A stretch of DNA of 12,535 nt from CAZSVE01 sp964610175 (GTDB taxonomy: Bacteria > Pseudomonadota > Gammaproteobacteria > HK1): contig CAZSVE010000087.1 in NCBI GenBank assembly GCA_964610175.1, forward strand, positions 1-12,535, written 5' to 3'. A program made the position numbers and the translations under genes. How positions within the stretch are numbered: the stretch's first letter is position 1; each line of letters starts with the position of its first letter. Of this stretch, positions 5,658 to 12,275 are shown piece by piece. Below the pieces are notes generated by a model that saw only the letters and a list, made by a program, of their open reading frames with translations, had not been told where the DNA came from and did no database searches.

Positions 5658-6065
5658 ATGAAATATAGTGCTAAAGCCGCTGCGTTTGCGGTAATAATCG
5701 GTATGCCCTTTGCCACGCTTGCCGCCGACAAGGCCCCTGTCACCGAGGGCGCGGATCTGGCTGCGTTCCAGGGTATCGAGACCATGCAGGTTTCCGACAC
5801 CGAATTGAGACAGGTGTTCGGAGAGCGAGGTAGTAGTACCCATGGACTCGGTCCCCGTGGTGGCGGTCCCGGTGGCGGTAGCAATGGTCCCCGTGGCGGT
5901 GGACCTGATGGCGTACCCGGTGGAAAAGGTAGCGGGCTCGGTGGAAAGGGTAGCGGACCTGGTGGAAAAAGTGGCAGACCCGGTAGAAACGGTGTCGGGC
6001 CTGGTGGAAAAGGTGCCGGACCCGGTGGTCCGGGTGGTGGATCCGGCGGCAGACACGGGAGATAG
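5658..6065 (+). CDS. Secreted glycine-rich protein with double-glycine-leader-like motif and heptad repeats
   Basis: This is a 135-residue protein of no family I recognise. Residues 1-23 are a clear Sec signal peptide: lysines at 2 and 6, a hydrophobic core, and cleavage near LAA-DKAP. Residues 43-55 (MQVSDTELRQVFG) match the double-glycine leader pattern of bacteriocin precursors at positions -12 V, -11 S, -8 E, -7 L, -4 V and -2 G, but position -1 is Glu rather than Gly. Residues 64-135 are almost only Gly, Pro, Lys, Arg and Ser, including six heptads of GGKGSGP type (88-129). The net charge of this tail is strongly positive. The ATG has a GGAG eight bases upstream. A C39-type peptidase fused to a beta-barrel is encoded downstream and could process or export it; that link is inference from context. 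It could be a fibre or matrix protein, an amyloid-like subunit or a bacteriocin-like peptide. Confidence 0.85.
   Translation: MKYSAKAAAFAVIIGMPFATLAADKAPVTEGADLAAFQGIETMQVSDTELRQVFGERGSSTHGLGPRGGGPGGGSNGPRGGGPDGVPGGKGSGLGGKGSGPGGKSGRPGRNGVGPGGKGAGPGGPGGGSGGRHGR
5919..6044 (+). repeat. Six tandem 21-bp coding repeats
   Basis: There are six imperfect units of 21 bases with the pattern GGTGGAAAAGGTRSCGGRCC, translating to G-G-K-G-x-G-P heptads within the secreted protein. Third positions vary between units, so the peptide repeat is conserved better than the DNA and is not a fresh expansion. Confidence 0.8.
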
Positions 6066-6130
6066 GGTAAGCACCAGGCACTGAGTCCAGGTAACCCGAA
6101 TAACCAGGGTATTTATTGGTTCAAGTACGT

Positions 6131-6190
6131 TAGGTATCGAAAAAAATAAAGATCCTGAGGGGATCGATGCGCGAACCGCTAACTTGTTCT
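6131..6190 (+). repeat. Module B, shortened copy 4
   Basis: It opens with TTAGGTATCGAAAAAAA, like the end of module C, then AAGATCCTGAGGGGATCGAT and GCGCGAACCGCTAACTTGTTCT. Compared with 452-530 the middle is deleted, fusing the two ends. Confidence 0.55.
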
Positions 6191-6198
6191 CAGCACCC

Positions 6199-6233
6199 AG
6201 GGCCGTTCGATTTCGTAGTCGAACGGCCCTTTT
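6199..6233 (+). terminator. Rho-independent terminator after the glycine-rich gene
   Basis: A perfect 12-bp stem, AGGGCCGTTCGA (6199-6210) with TCGAACGGCCCT (6219-6230), has an eight-base loop and is followed by a short T run (6230-6233). It lies 134 bases after the stop. It implies that the downstream C39 gene is expressed partly or fully from another promoter. Confidence 0.8.
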
Positions 6234-6240
6234 CAATTGT

Positions 6241-6347
6241 GTAGGATGGGCAAAGGCGCCCAATTCGTTACGAAACGCCGTGCCCATCATGATGCGTTGT
6301 CTCCTATCCATGATGGGCACGGTGCTGCGCTCCTTTGCCCATCCTAC
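6241..6347. repeat. Palindromic REP/MITE-like element D, copy 2
   Basis: The element has GTAGGATGGGCAAAGGCGCC at its left end, CTTTGCCCATCCTAC at its right end, and an internal GCCGTGCCCATCATG / CATGATGGGCACGG pair. It is in the same orientation as 5285-5398; the loop sequences differ but the arms are nearly identical. It ends 27 bases before the likely C39 gene start. Confidence 0.8.
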
Positions 6348-6374
6348 CGTAATTGGAAATACTTTTATCACGAC

Positions 6375-7691
6375 GTGTCATCGAAATACTCCTTTTTCCC
6401 AGTCCTGTTGTTGCTCTATAGCCTTCCGGTGCTTGCCGATGTCGAGGACCTGCTGTTTGCGGATGTCAGCAGGCAATCCCATGACTATTCCTGCGGCCCG
6501 GCGGCGTTGTCGACCCTGATCAATGGTACCATCGAGGGCCCGTCGGTCTCGGAGCTGGAGGTCATCGTCACCCGAGAGGCATCCGAGGAGGGCGATGAGG
6601 AGGGGTTTTCCTTGTTGGATCTGCAACAGGCCGCCGGGAAGCTGGGCCGCAGGGCCGAGTGGCGAAAGATCGCGCCGGAGATCCTGCCCAGGCTCTCGCA
6701 GCCGGTGATCCTGCTCACCGGGTTGAATAGCCCGTTTCCACACTTCGTGGTGTTGAAGGGATTTCGGGACCAGGTGGCATTCCTGGCCGATCCGAGCCGC
6801 GGTAATATCCGCGTCCCCTATGATGCTCTCATCGCGGAAGGCATCGATGCGCGATACCCGGCCTGGTACGTCATGGCCATCGATACACCCGTTAATGACA
6901 AGAAGCGCTCCTCGTTGTATCTTTCCGGCGCCACGAGCGATCTCATCGACACGCACTTCACGGTGGAACAGGCCGATATCATTACCCTGGTCACCATCGC
7001 AAGGCCCAATCAGCTCTTCGTGACCTATGGGTATCGCGTCTCCCAGGGGCGCAATGCCACCAATGGATTCACCGTGAAATCTCGGGGTGATGCCCATAAT
7101 CTGGATGTCAGCTACGGCATCGGAGACGACACCGAGGTCGGCGGCGGGGTGAGTTATTCCGATACGACCTATTCGGCTTCGGGATTCTCGGAGGTGAAGG
7201 CATCGAACAGGAATGCCTACCTGTTCGTGAGCTGGGATTTCGACCTGGATGCCCTGGATGATATGGGGGTTGTGTTGGGTTCGACCCTGTCCCATGACGA
7301 TGAATATGCGGCGTTCGACCTCGGCGCGAGCGCTTTGGCATACGGGAGAACGGATTTCGGGCAATGGATGGCGAGAGGTGGTTTTTATAAGAAGCTGAAA
7401 GAGAAGGCACCCGGGGATGTCCTGCCGAAGTACGGGATATCGTGGTTGTTGGGCATCAATAAACCGCTTACGGATCGTTCTCTGGGGACATTCTATGTGA
7501 CGCTGAATACCGAGAGGAACGATGGGGAGCCCGATGTCGAGTTCAATCACTATTATTCGGCCAATGCCAGCGTGAGCTGGACCATGAATAAAAGGGTTCA
7601 ATTGAGGCCATCGCTGGGTTATGTATTCGGCGGGCGGGTCATGAAGACCTTTTCCGCCGGCATGGATATTACCTATGTGGGCGGTTGGTGA
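6375..7691 (+). CDS. Secreted C39-type cysteine peptidase fused to an outer-membrane beta-barrel
   Basis: From the GTG at 6375 the product has 438 residues. Residues 1-21 are a signal peptide (K4, then a hydrophobic core ending LPVLA-DVED). Residues 28-172 are a papain-fold C39 peptidase domain, the type that cuts double-glycine leaders. Q34 lies six residues before C40 in QSHDYSCGPAAL, H123 is in PFPHFVVLKGF, and D139 is in FLADPSRG, giving the expected Q-C-H-D set. Residues about 195-438 are alternating amphipathic strands (VSYGIG, VGGGVSYSD, FYVTLNTE, PSLGYVFGG) ending in Trp, as beta-barrel outer-membrane proteins do. Cytoplasmic C39 domains normally belong to ABC transporters; here the peptidase would face the periplasm, as proposed for FapD. 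An upstream in-frame TTG at 6237 would run through repeat D and lose the signal peptide, so I reject it. No strong ribosome site is seen. Confidence 0.85.
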   Translation: MSSKYSFFPVLLLLYSLPVLADVEDLLFADVSRQSHDYSCGPAALSTLINGTIEGPSVSELEVIVTREASEEGDEEGFSLLDLQQAAGKLGRRAEWRKIAPEILPRLSQPVILLTGLNSPFPHFVVLKGFRDQVAFLADPSRGNIRVPYDALIAEGIDARYPAWYVMAIDTPVNDKKRSSLYLSGATSDLIDTHFTVEQADIITLVTIARPNQLFVTYGYRVSQGRNATNGFTVKSRGDAHNLDVSYGIGDDTEVGGGVSYSDTTYSASGFSEVKASNRNAYLFVSWDFDLDALDDMGVVLGSTLSHDDEYAAFDLGASALAYGRTDFGQWMARGGFYKKLKEKAPGDVLPKYGISWLLGINKPLTDRSLGTFYVTLNTERNDGEPDVEFNHYYSANASVSWTMNKRVQLRPSLGYVFGGRVMKTFSAGMDITYVGGW

Positions 7692-7711
7692 GCTGGGGGA
7701 GTAGCGGGAAG

Positions 7712-7745
7712 GCGGGCACGTTACTGTGCCCCTTTGCCCATCTAT
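7712..7745. repeat. Decayed arm of element D with small hairpin
   Basis: GGGCACG...CCTTTGCCCATCTA corresponds to the right arm of element D (compare 6314-6344). Within it GGGCAC (7714-7719) and GTGCCC (7726-7731) form a six-bp hairpin followed by only three Ts. It lies 20 bases after the C39 gene and may serve as a weak terminator. Confidence 0.45.
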
Positions 7746-7846
7746 GCAATGAGAGATTTCGGAATCCTGGGGATAATGCATAAAATAGCCGCCGGGTCAT
7801 AGAAAGATACGTTTCTCTACCAACCTTGAATGCTAAGGAGATGAAA

Positions 7847-8608
7847 ATGTCCACGGGTGTTACCAAAAAAGAGATATGGCAAGCCGCCGAAGCGCTGGCG
7901 CAACAAGAGAAGATCCCTTCCATCATGAAGATACGTTCGAAGCTCGGTGGTGGTAGCCCACATGCCATTGCCTTTCATCTTGCGGATTGGAGGGACGAAA
8001 ACCTGGGAGGGGACAATGCCATCTTCTATACGGATTGGGAGATAGAGGAATCGAAGCGGAAGGTGCTGGAACAAGAGCAGATCGAGCTCATGGAGGAGGT
8101 CGATAGGCTGGATGCCGAGATCGCAAGTGCCCATGGGAAAGCGAGCGACGGCATGGAGGCGTTGGACGCGGAACGCAAGGCGCACAAGAGCATGAGGTCC
8201 CATGGCGAAAGGTGGTATGAGGATCTCAAGCAGGCCAAGGACGCCGTGGAGAAACTGAGAACGGAGAATCGGGCGTTGCAGATAGAGGTTGCGGCCTCGA
8301 GGGAACAGAGGACACGGGGGGAGGAGTTCAGGGTCGAGATAGAGAAGCTGCGAGGCGAACTTGCCGATTTGGTGGCAGAAAAGGAAACGAAAACCAGTGC
8401 CGCGCACAAGGGTGTAAGTCGTCCGAAAAGCGCCAAGACGATTACTCGGAAACCGGAACCCGAGAAGAAAGCGGATCCTGCGAACAAGCCGGATTTCGTG
8501 AAAGATCCGAGTCCTGCGAAAAAAACCGAGACACGGGAGGCACGAAAGGGCTTTCCTCCGATATTCGGCGTGGCGCAAGCGATCGGGCAACTATCCATAA
8601 AACGGTGA
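7847..8608 (+). CDS. KfrA-like DNA-binding protein with long coiled coil
   Basis: This is a 253-residue protein with an N-terminal KfrA-type DNA-binding domain (residues 3-52). The pattern GVTKKEIWQAAEALAQQ, then P-S-I-M-K-I-R-S-K-L-G-G-G-S-P-H, then HLADWRDE is characteristic of that family. Residues about 65-185 are rich in Glu, Lys, Arg and Leu and predicted to be one long alpha-helical coiled coil. Residues about 187-235 form a Lys/Pro-rich disordered tail (repeated P-E-K-K, P-A-K-K). KfrA proteins are autoregulators and segregation or nucleoid-associated factors of plasmids, and chromosomal relatives exist without known roles. The ATG at 7847 is chosen because AAGGAG (7835-7840) lies six bases upstream; the ATG at 7841 touches the binding site. 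It appears to be a single-gene unit. Confidence 0.85.
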   Translation: MSTGVTKKEIWQAAEALAQQEKIPSIMKIRSKLGGGSPHAIAFHLADWRDENLGGDNAIFYTDWEIEESKRKVLEQEQIELMEEVDRLDAEIASAHGKASDGMEALDAERKAHKSMRSHGERWYEDLKQAKDAVEKLRTENRALQIEVAASREQRTRGEEFRVEIEKLRGELADLVAEKETKTSAAHKGVSRPKSAKTITRKPEPEKKADPANKPDFVKDPSPAKKTETREARKGFPPIFGVAQAIGQLSIKR

Positions 8609-8632
8609 TGATCGATAAGGCGGTGAGGTTCG

Positions 8633-8748
8633 GTTTGTCGATTTCCCGCTCAGTTTCGCAAATGAGTCGAGTTTTACAAAACGATGATGTTGCTTTGATT
8701 GATATGCCGAATCACGCTTCATCGGCTCGAAGCGAAGCTTCGCCAGGG
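8633..8748 (+). repeat. Module A, full copy abutting the DUF89 gene
   Basis: It carries GTCGATTTCCCGCTCAGTTTC, GCAAATGAGTCGAG, TTTTACAAAACG, CATCGGCTCGAAGCGAAGC and TTCGCCAGG in order, and is the cleanest copy in the window. Its last bases (AGGGAG, 8745-8750) form the Shine-Dalgarno sequence of the next gene. Confidence 0.7.
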
Positions 8749-8759
8749 AGTATCCCCGA

Positions 8760-9620
8760 ATGAGGAATCGCGTGGAGTGTTATCCCTGCCTTCTAAAACA
8801 GGCGGTGGAGGCAGGCAAGATGGCCACGGATGACGAGGCGGTGCACTGGGAAATACTCCAGGAGGCGCTCGAGAAGATCGGTGCTGTTGGGGAGGAATGG
8901 CTTCCTATCGTTATGGGCAAGGAGATGCAGGCCATTGTGCGTCGCCTCGCCGATCATCGCGACCCTTACGGGGATATCAAGGAAGAATATAACGAAAAGG
9001 CGAAGAGGCTTCTTTCCGTGTTGGAGGCCGAGATCGACCGTTCCGAGAATGCGTTTCTGGCTGCGCTCAAAGTCATTGCCATCGCCAATATCATCGATTT
9101 TGGGGCATTCCACCCCGATCAACTCGATCTTGCCGGATTCTTTCGCGCCAAATCTTCGTCGGATTTCAAGGGTGATATCGAGCCCACGGTACTGATGGAT
9201 GCCATCGCAAAGGCAGATTCCATCCTTTATGTGGCGGACAATTGTGGAGAGATCATTTTCGATTGTTATTTCATCAACCGTTTTTTGGCCGATAAAAGGG
9301 TGTATTTATCGGTTCGAGGTGGCCCCGTGCTGAATGATGCCACCAGGGAAGATCTCGATGGCATCTTTCTCCATGGGTGTGTGGAGGTCATGGATAGCGG
9401 CGATGATTCTCCCGGGGTAGTGCTTTCGACCAGCAGTGATGCATTCAAGGAGAAATACCATTCCGTCGATTTGGTTCTTTTGAAGGGGCAGGGGAATTTC
9501 GAGGGGATCGGCGCGCCTGAAAGGGAGAATGTCTATTCCCTGTTCGTCGTCAAGTGTCCGGTAATCGCAAGGCATGTGGGATGCGACATCGATGAGCTTG
9601 TCCTGATGGTGCCGAGATGA
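8760..9620 (+). CDS. DUF89/ARMT1-like metal-dependent phosphatase
   Basis: The 286-residue product belongs to the DUF89 (damage-control phosphatase, ARMT1-like) family. C7-x-x-C10 in the opening VECYPCLLKQ marks the prokaryotic subfamily. The metal-site core is visible as D160-N161 in YVADNCGEIIFD, N192-D193 in VRGGPVLNDAT, a DSGDDSPG segment near 212-219, and K-G-Q-G-N-F near 242-247. Family members hydrolyse damaged or excess phosphometabolites such as sugar phosphates using Mn, Co or Ni; the substrate here cannot be told from sequence. The start is the ATG at 8760, with AGGGAG nine bases upstream supplied by the end of the repeat at 8633-8748. The gene is alone on its strand, facing cysE. 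Reported genomic links between DUF89 and AmmeMemoRadiSam genes elsewhere are not something I can verify here. Confidence 0.88.
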   Translation: MRNRVECYPCLLKQAVEAGKMATDDEAVHWEILQEALEKIGAVGEEWLPIVMGKEMQAIVRRLADHRDPYGDIKEEYNEKAKRLLSVLEAEIDRSENAFLAALKVIAIANIIDFGAFHPDQLDLAGFFRAKSSSDFKGDIEPTVLMDAIAKADSILYVADNCGEIIFDCYFINRFLADKRVYLSVRGGPVLNDATREDLDGIFLHGCVEVMDSGDDSPGVVLSTSSDAFKEKYHSVDLVLLKGQGNFEGIGAPERENVYSLFVVKCPVIARHVGCDIDELVLMVPR

Positions 9621-9736
9621 TGAGTCGGTGTTCCGGAACCGATGGCGGGGCTGCGGCAGGTGGGGCCACGGTACCATAGGCACCGTGACATCATGGTCTG
9701 TGAGGGTTTTTACGAGTCTGTGGACCCTCGCCGAAT

Positions 9737-10495
9737 TCAATTGCGTTCCGGATAATCCGGCTCCACCTCGCAATGCTCCAGATCGGGGAGATCCACGTCC
9801 TCGATATTGCCACCCAGGTTCGTGACGGCGCTCCCGATGGCGTCCACCTTTTCATCCATGGCGTGAATATGATCCAACATGCGGTTGATTGCATTGGTAA
9901 CCGGATCGGGCACATCTTTTGGCAGGCCGTAGGAATCGAATTCTATCTTCTCGACGATGGCCCGGTGCTGCTCTTCGGGAGCGCGGCCCTGGATCACGTG
10001 GCCAGGAATGCCGATCACCGTGGTTCCGGGTGGGACGTCCTTGACCACAACGGCGTTGGAACCGACACGGGCGTCTTCTCCCACGGTGATCGGCCCGAGG
10101 ACCTTGGCACCCGCGCCCACCACCACGCCGTTTCCCAGGGTAGGATGCCTTTTCCCCTTGCTCCAGCTGGTCCCGCCGAGGGTAACGCCCTGATATAGGG
10201 TACAGTCATCGCCAATCTCGGCGGTTTCACCGATGACGACGCCCATTCCATGATCGATAAAGAATCGCTGCCCGATGATTACATTGGGATGGATCTCTAT
10301 CCCGGTGAGCCAGCGGGAGAACGCAGCGATTACCTTGGCCAGCCATTTGAGATTCCGTCGCCACAGACCGTGACTGATACGATGCAATCCCAGGGCGTGG
10401 ATGCCGGGGTAGGTGGTCAGTATCTCGAAGCCTCCCCGTGCCGCCGGGTCGCGATCACGGATGCATTGAATGTCTTCGCGTAACGAATCGAACAT
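9737..10495 (-). CDS. cysE: Serine O-acetyltransferase CysE
   Basis: The 252-residue enzyme transfers acetyl from acetyl-CoA to L-serine, the first committed step of cysteine synthesis. Residues 66-165 form the left-handed parallel beta-helix of hexapeptide repeats. The catalytic D81-H82 pair is in FFIDHGMGVVIGETA, and the second histidine H117 is in GKRHPTLGNGV. The N-terminal helical region is shorter than in E. coli CysE (273 residues), while the C-terminus past residue 190 is extended. This resembles the EpsC/NifP-type short forms, many of which escape the E. coli pattern of cysteine feedback. The start is the only in-frame ATG (complement of 10493-10495); no obvious Shine-Dalgarno sequence precedes it. 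It converges with the DUF89 gene. A decayed gene of the YeiH sulfate-exporter-like family lies just upstream. Confidence 0.94.
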   Translation of the reverse strand: MFDSLREDIQCIRDRDPAARGGFEILTTYPGIHALGLHRISHGLWRRNLKWLAKVIAAFSRWLTGIEIHPNVIIGQRFFIDHGMGVVIGETAEIGDDCTLYQGVTLGGTSWSKGKRHPTLGNGVVVGAGAKVLGPITVGEDARVGSNAVVVKDVPPGTTVIGIPGHVIQGRAPEEQHRAIVEKIEFDSYGLPKDVPDPVTNAINRMLDHIHAMDEKVDAIGSAVTNLGGNIEDVDLPDLEHCEVEPDYPERN

Positions 10496-10725
10496 GGATG
10501 CGTGTTTCTTGTGAGAGCAGGGAATATTGCCGTGCCCGTGGATGGTTGGGTGAGGTCCGTAAGGCCGAGTTGGCCGCGAATTCTACTATATCGGGACGGC
10601 TAATGAGGGGGGAATCGGTCTTTCGGGGTGGCGATGGGCTTCGCAGCGGGAAACATATCGTTCAATCTTGCCTGTTGTCGATACGCCTCCGCTCGGATAC
10701 GAGGCTATACACGGTAATTACGCGA
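10496..10725. other. Gene-free region upstream of cysE
   Basis: No coding sequence was found. Reading leftward, TATAGT (complement of 10586-10591) could be a -10 element for cysE, but no good -35 lies at the right distance. A small GGCC-GAGTT-GGCC inverted pair is at 10563-10575. Confidence 0.3.
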
Positions 10726-11302
10726 TCAAGTTCCAAGGGCACGTCCGCTACCTCCCATGACGGAAATAATTCCCATGGTAATGAAATAACCGCCTACCAA
10801 TAACCAAACGAGCATGACCGATGCCGCGCAGATCGGTTTCACCCACGACCGGTTCGGTGGCGAGCACTGCCGCGGCACCACAAATGGAGGCCCCCGATGC
10901 GGTTAGGAAGGTGGTCTCTGTGTCCAGTTTCAGTAATTTAATGGCTACGATGGAGCCAATCGAAAACGTCGATACCACTATGATCAGGTCCACTATCAGG
11001 TCTGGAGCGTCCACGGCGACCATCCGTTGGAAGATGATCCGAAAGCCATAAAGAATAATGGCGCCCTCGGAATCAGTTTGGCCGAAAAGGTGATCCCCGG
11101 TGCCCATTTCGGAACGCCGCTTTTTATGACGTTGCTATAAATCATGCCGAGGAGAATGGCGATGATCAAAGGACTTATCCGCAAATCCTGGAAGAATTTG
11201 AAATTCCTTGCGGATGTAAATGGCCACTATGGCAAAAAATGCCGCGAACAAGACGCCATTGATTGTATTTGCGCGGTTCTCTTTGGAAAAATAGCATGTC
11301 AT
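10726..11302 (-). pseudogene. yeiH-like: Decayed YeiH-family (UPF0324, putative sulfate exporter) membrane protein gene
   Basis: Pieces of a YeiH-family transporter lie in three leftward frames. First comes an N-terminal membrane segment (NGVLFAAFFAIVAIYIRKE, complement of about 11204-11270). A frameshift near 11196-11204 leads to FFQDLRISPLIIAILLGMIYSN...PGITFSAKLI. A second, near 11061-11075, leads to GAIILYGFRIIFQ...TASGASICGAAAVLATEPVV. In the family this last motif lies mid-protein, but here it is followed within a few bases (junction about 10838-10850) by the C-terminal signature VKPI...MLVWLLVGGYFIT and a stop at 10726-10728. The central half, roughly 170-200 codons, is therefore deleted. 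Intact members have about 330-350 residues and ten transmembrane segments. The start at 11302 is uncertain. Nothing here could encode a working transporter. Confidence 0.85.
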
Positions 11303-11354
11303 GCTGATTTTCTCTTTGTGAAATTGCCTCCATCATAGAAGATTTTTTGCGCTC

Positions 11355-11360
11355 ATTATA
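11355..11360 (-). promoter_or_regulatory. Consensus -10 element upstream of the yeiH-like pseudogene
   Basis: Read leftward this is TATAAT, 53 bases upstream of the proposed pseudogene start. The -35 at 17 bases, CTTTAT, is weak. A GGAGG lies near 11327-11331 but has no well-spaced start codon, consistent with decay. Confidence 0.35.
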
Positions 11361-11540
11361 ATTTCGCTTATGGCTGTATAAAGGTGCTTCGGATTGAGTA
11401 ATGAAGATCAAGATCGAAGGCGGTGATGCCCCGTCTCCACAGCAAAAAACAGTGCCATTGAAGCCGATGAAGCCCTCGGTCGGCACACGGCATCGCGGCA
11501 GTCTCCATCGAAATAGCGGGGGATTGGCAAGCAGTATCTT

Positions 11541-12275
11541 TCATTCCATCGCCGCGCTCAGCTCGCGCACGTCGGCGAATGCGCCGCTCGCGATCAGTTT
11601 TGGTAGTCGCTCGATGGTATCCATGACCACCTGCGCCGCTTGGCCTGGGGTCCATAGTTCTCCGCCTTCCCGTTTGGCGCAAAATCCCTTCACTGCGGGG
11701 AATCGTTCATCATCCGATAGTTGTCGACAGATATGCTTCGCCATGGGTGTGTCGATGATACCGGGGGCCAGGGCGCAGAAGTGCGTGTCCGGGTGTTCCC
11801 GTGCGTATAGTTTGGTCAACATATTCAAGGCAGCCTTGGATACCGCATAACCGGCCCAGCCGCGGTTTCCATTGATGGACGCACCGGATGAGATGGTCAC
11901 GATCTGTCCTATTGTCCGGTCATTGATGTATAGATGATCGATGATGGTCTTGTTGGCCCATACATTGGTATCCATTATGTCCTTTAGTTCGGGGAGCGAA
12001 ATGTTCGCGAGATCACCGATTTCACCGAACACCCCGGCGTTCAGTATTGCGACATCCAGCCCTTCGATCCCATTCAGTAATTCCTTTATCATCGAATTCG
12101 CATTCCCATGTTGGCGCAGATCGAAACGCCGGAACCAAAAGCTTGGATGGGCCATCATTGCATCGTCCGGCGCACGGCGGCTGATGCCGAATACCCGCCA
12201 GTCGTGATCCAGATAAAGCTTGGCTAGTGCATAGCCAAGGCCGGAGCTGACGCCGGTAATAAAGAGATTTTTCAT
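11541..12275 (-). CDS. Short-chain dehydrogenase/reductase (SDR) family oxidoreductase
   Basis: This is a 244-residue classical SDR with a single Rossmann fold. The cofactor motif TGVSSGLG (8-15) opens the protein, and the structural NAG is at 79-81. The catalytic set is N104, S130 (TISSGAS), Y143 and K147 (GYAVSKAAL), and PG at 171-172 follows. S32-R33-R34 after the second strand suggests a preference for NADP(H). The substrate cannot be predicted; several such proteins are annotated only as NAD(P)-dependent oxidoreductases. The ATG at 12275 is chosen because it lies directly before the first beta strand with AGGA eight bases upstream; a TTG at 12296 would only add an extra seven residues. 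It reads in the same direction as the yeiH-like pseudogene, 238 bases upstream of it. Confidence 0.92.
   Translation of the reverse strand: MKNLFITGVSSGLGYALAKLYLDHDWRVFGISRRAPDDAMMAHPSFWFRRFDLRQHGNANSMIKELLNGIEGLDVAILNAGVFGEIGDLANISLPELKDIMDTNVWANKTIIDHLYINDRTIGQIVTISSGASINGNRGWAGYAVSKAALNMLTKLYAREHPDTHFCALAPGIIDTPMAKHICRQLSDDERFPAVKGFCAKREGGELWTPGQAAQVVMDTIERLPKLIASGAFADVRELSAAME

Noticed and set aside
6237..6374. A TTG at 6237 giving a 484-residue form of the C39-barrel protein.
   Set aside because: The added 46 residues are a translation of the palindromic element D and would bury the signal peptide; the GTG at 6375 fits better.
6378..7781. A 467-codon leftward open frame opposite the C39-barrel gene.
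   Set aside because: It is antisense to a gene with a signal peptide, a full catalytic set and a barrel, and its own product is a His/Ile/Arg-biased sequence with no recognisable domain.
11401..11850. A 149-codon rightward open frame.
   Set aside because: Most of it is antisense to the SDR gene, and its product is Ser/Arg-rich without a recognisable domain.
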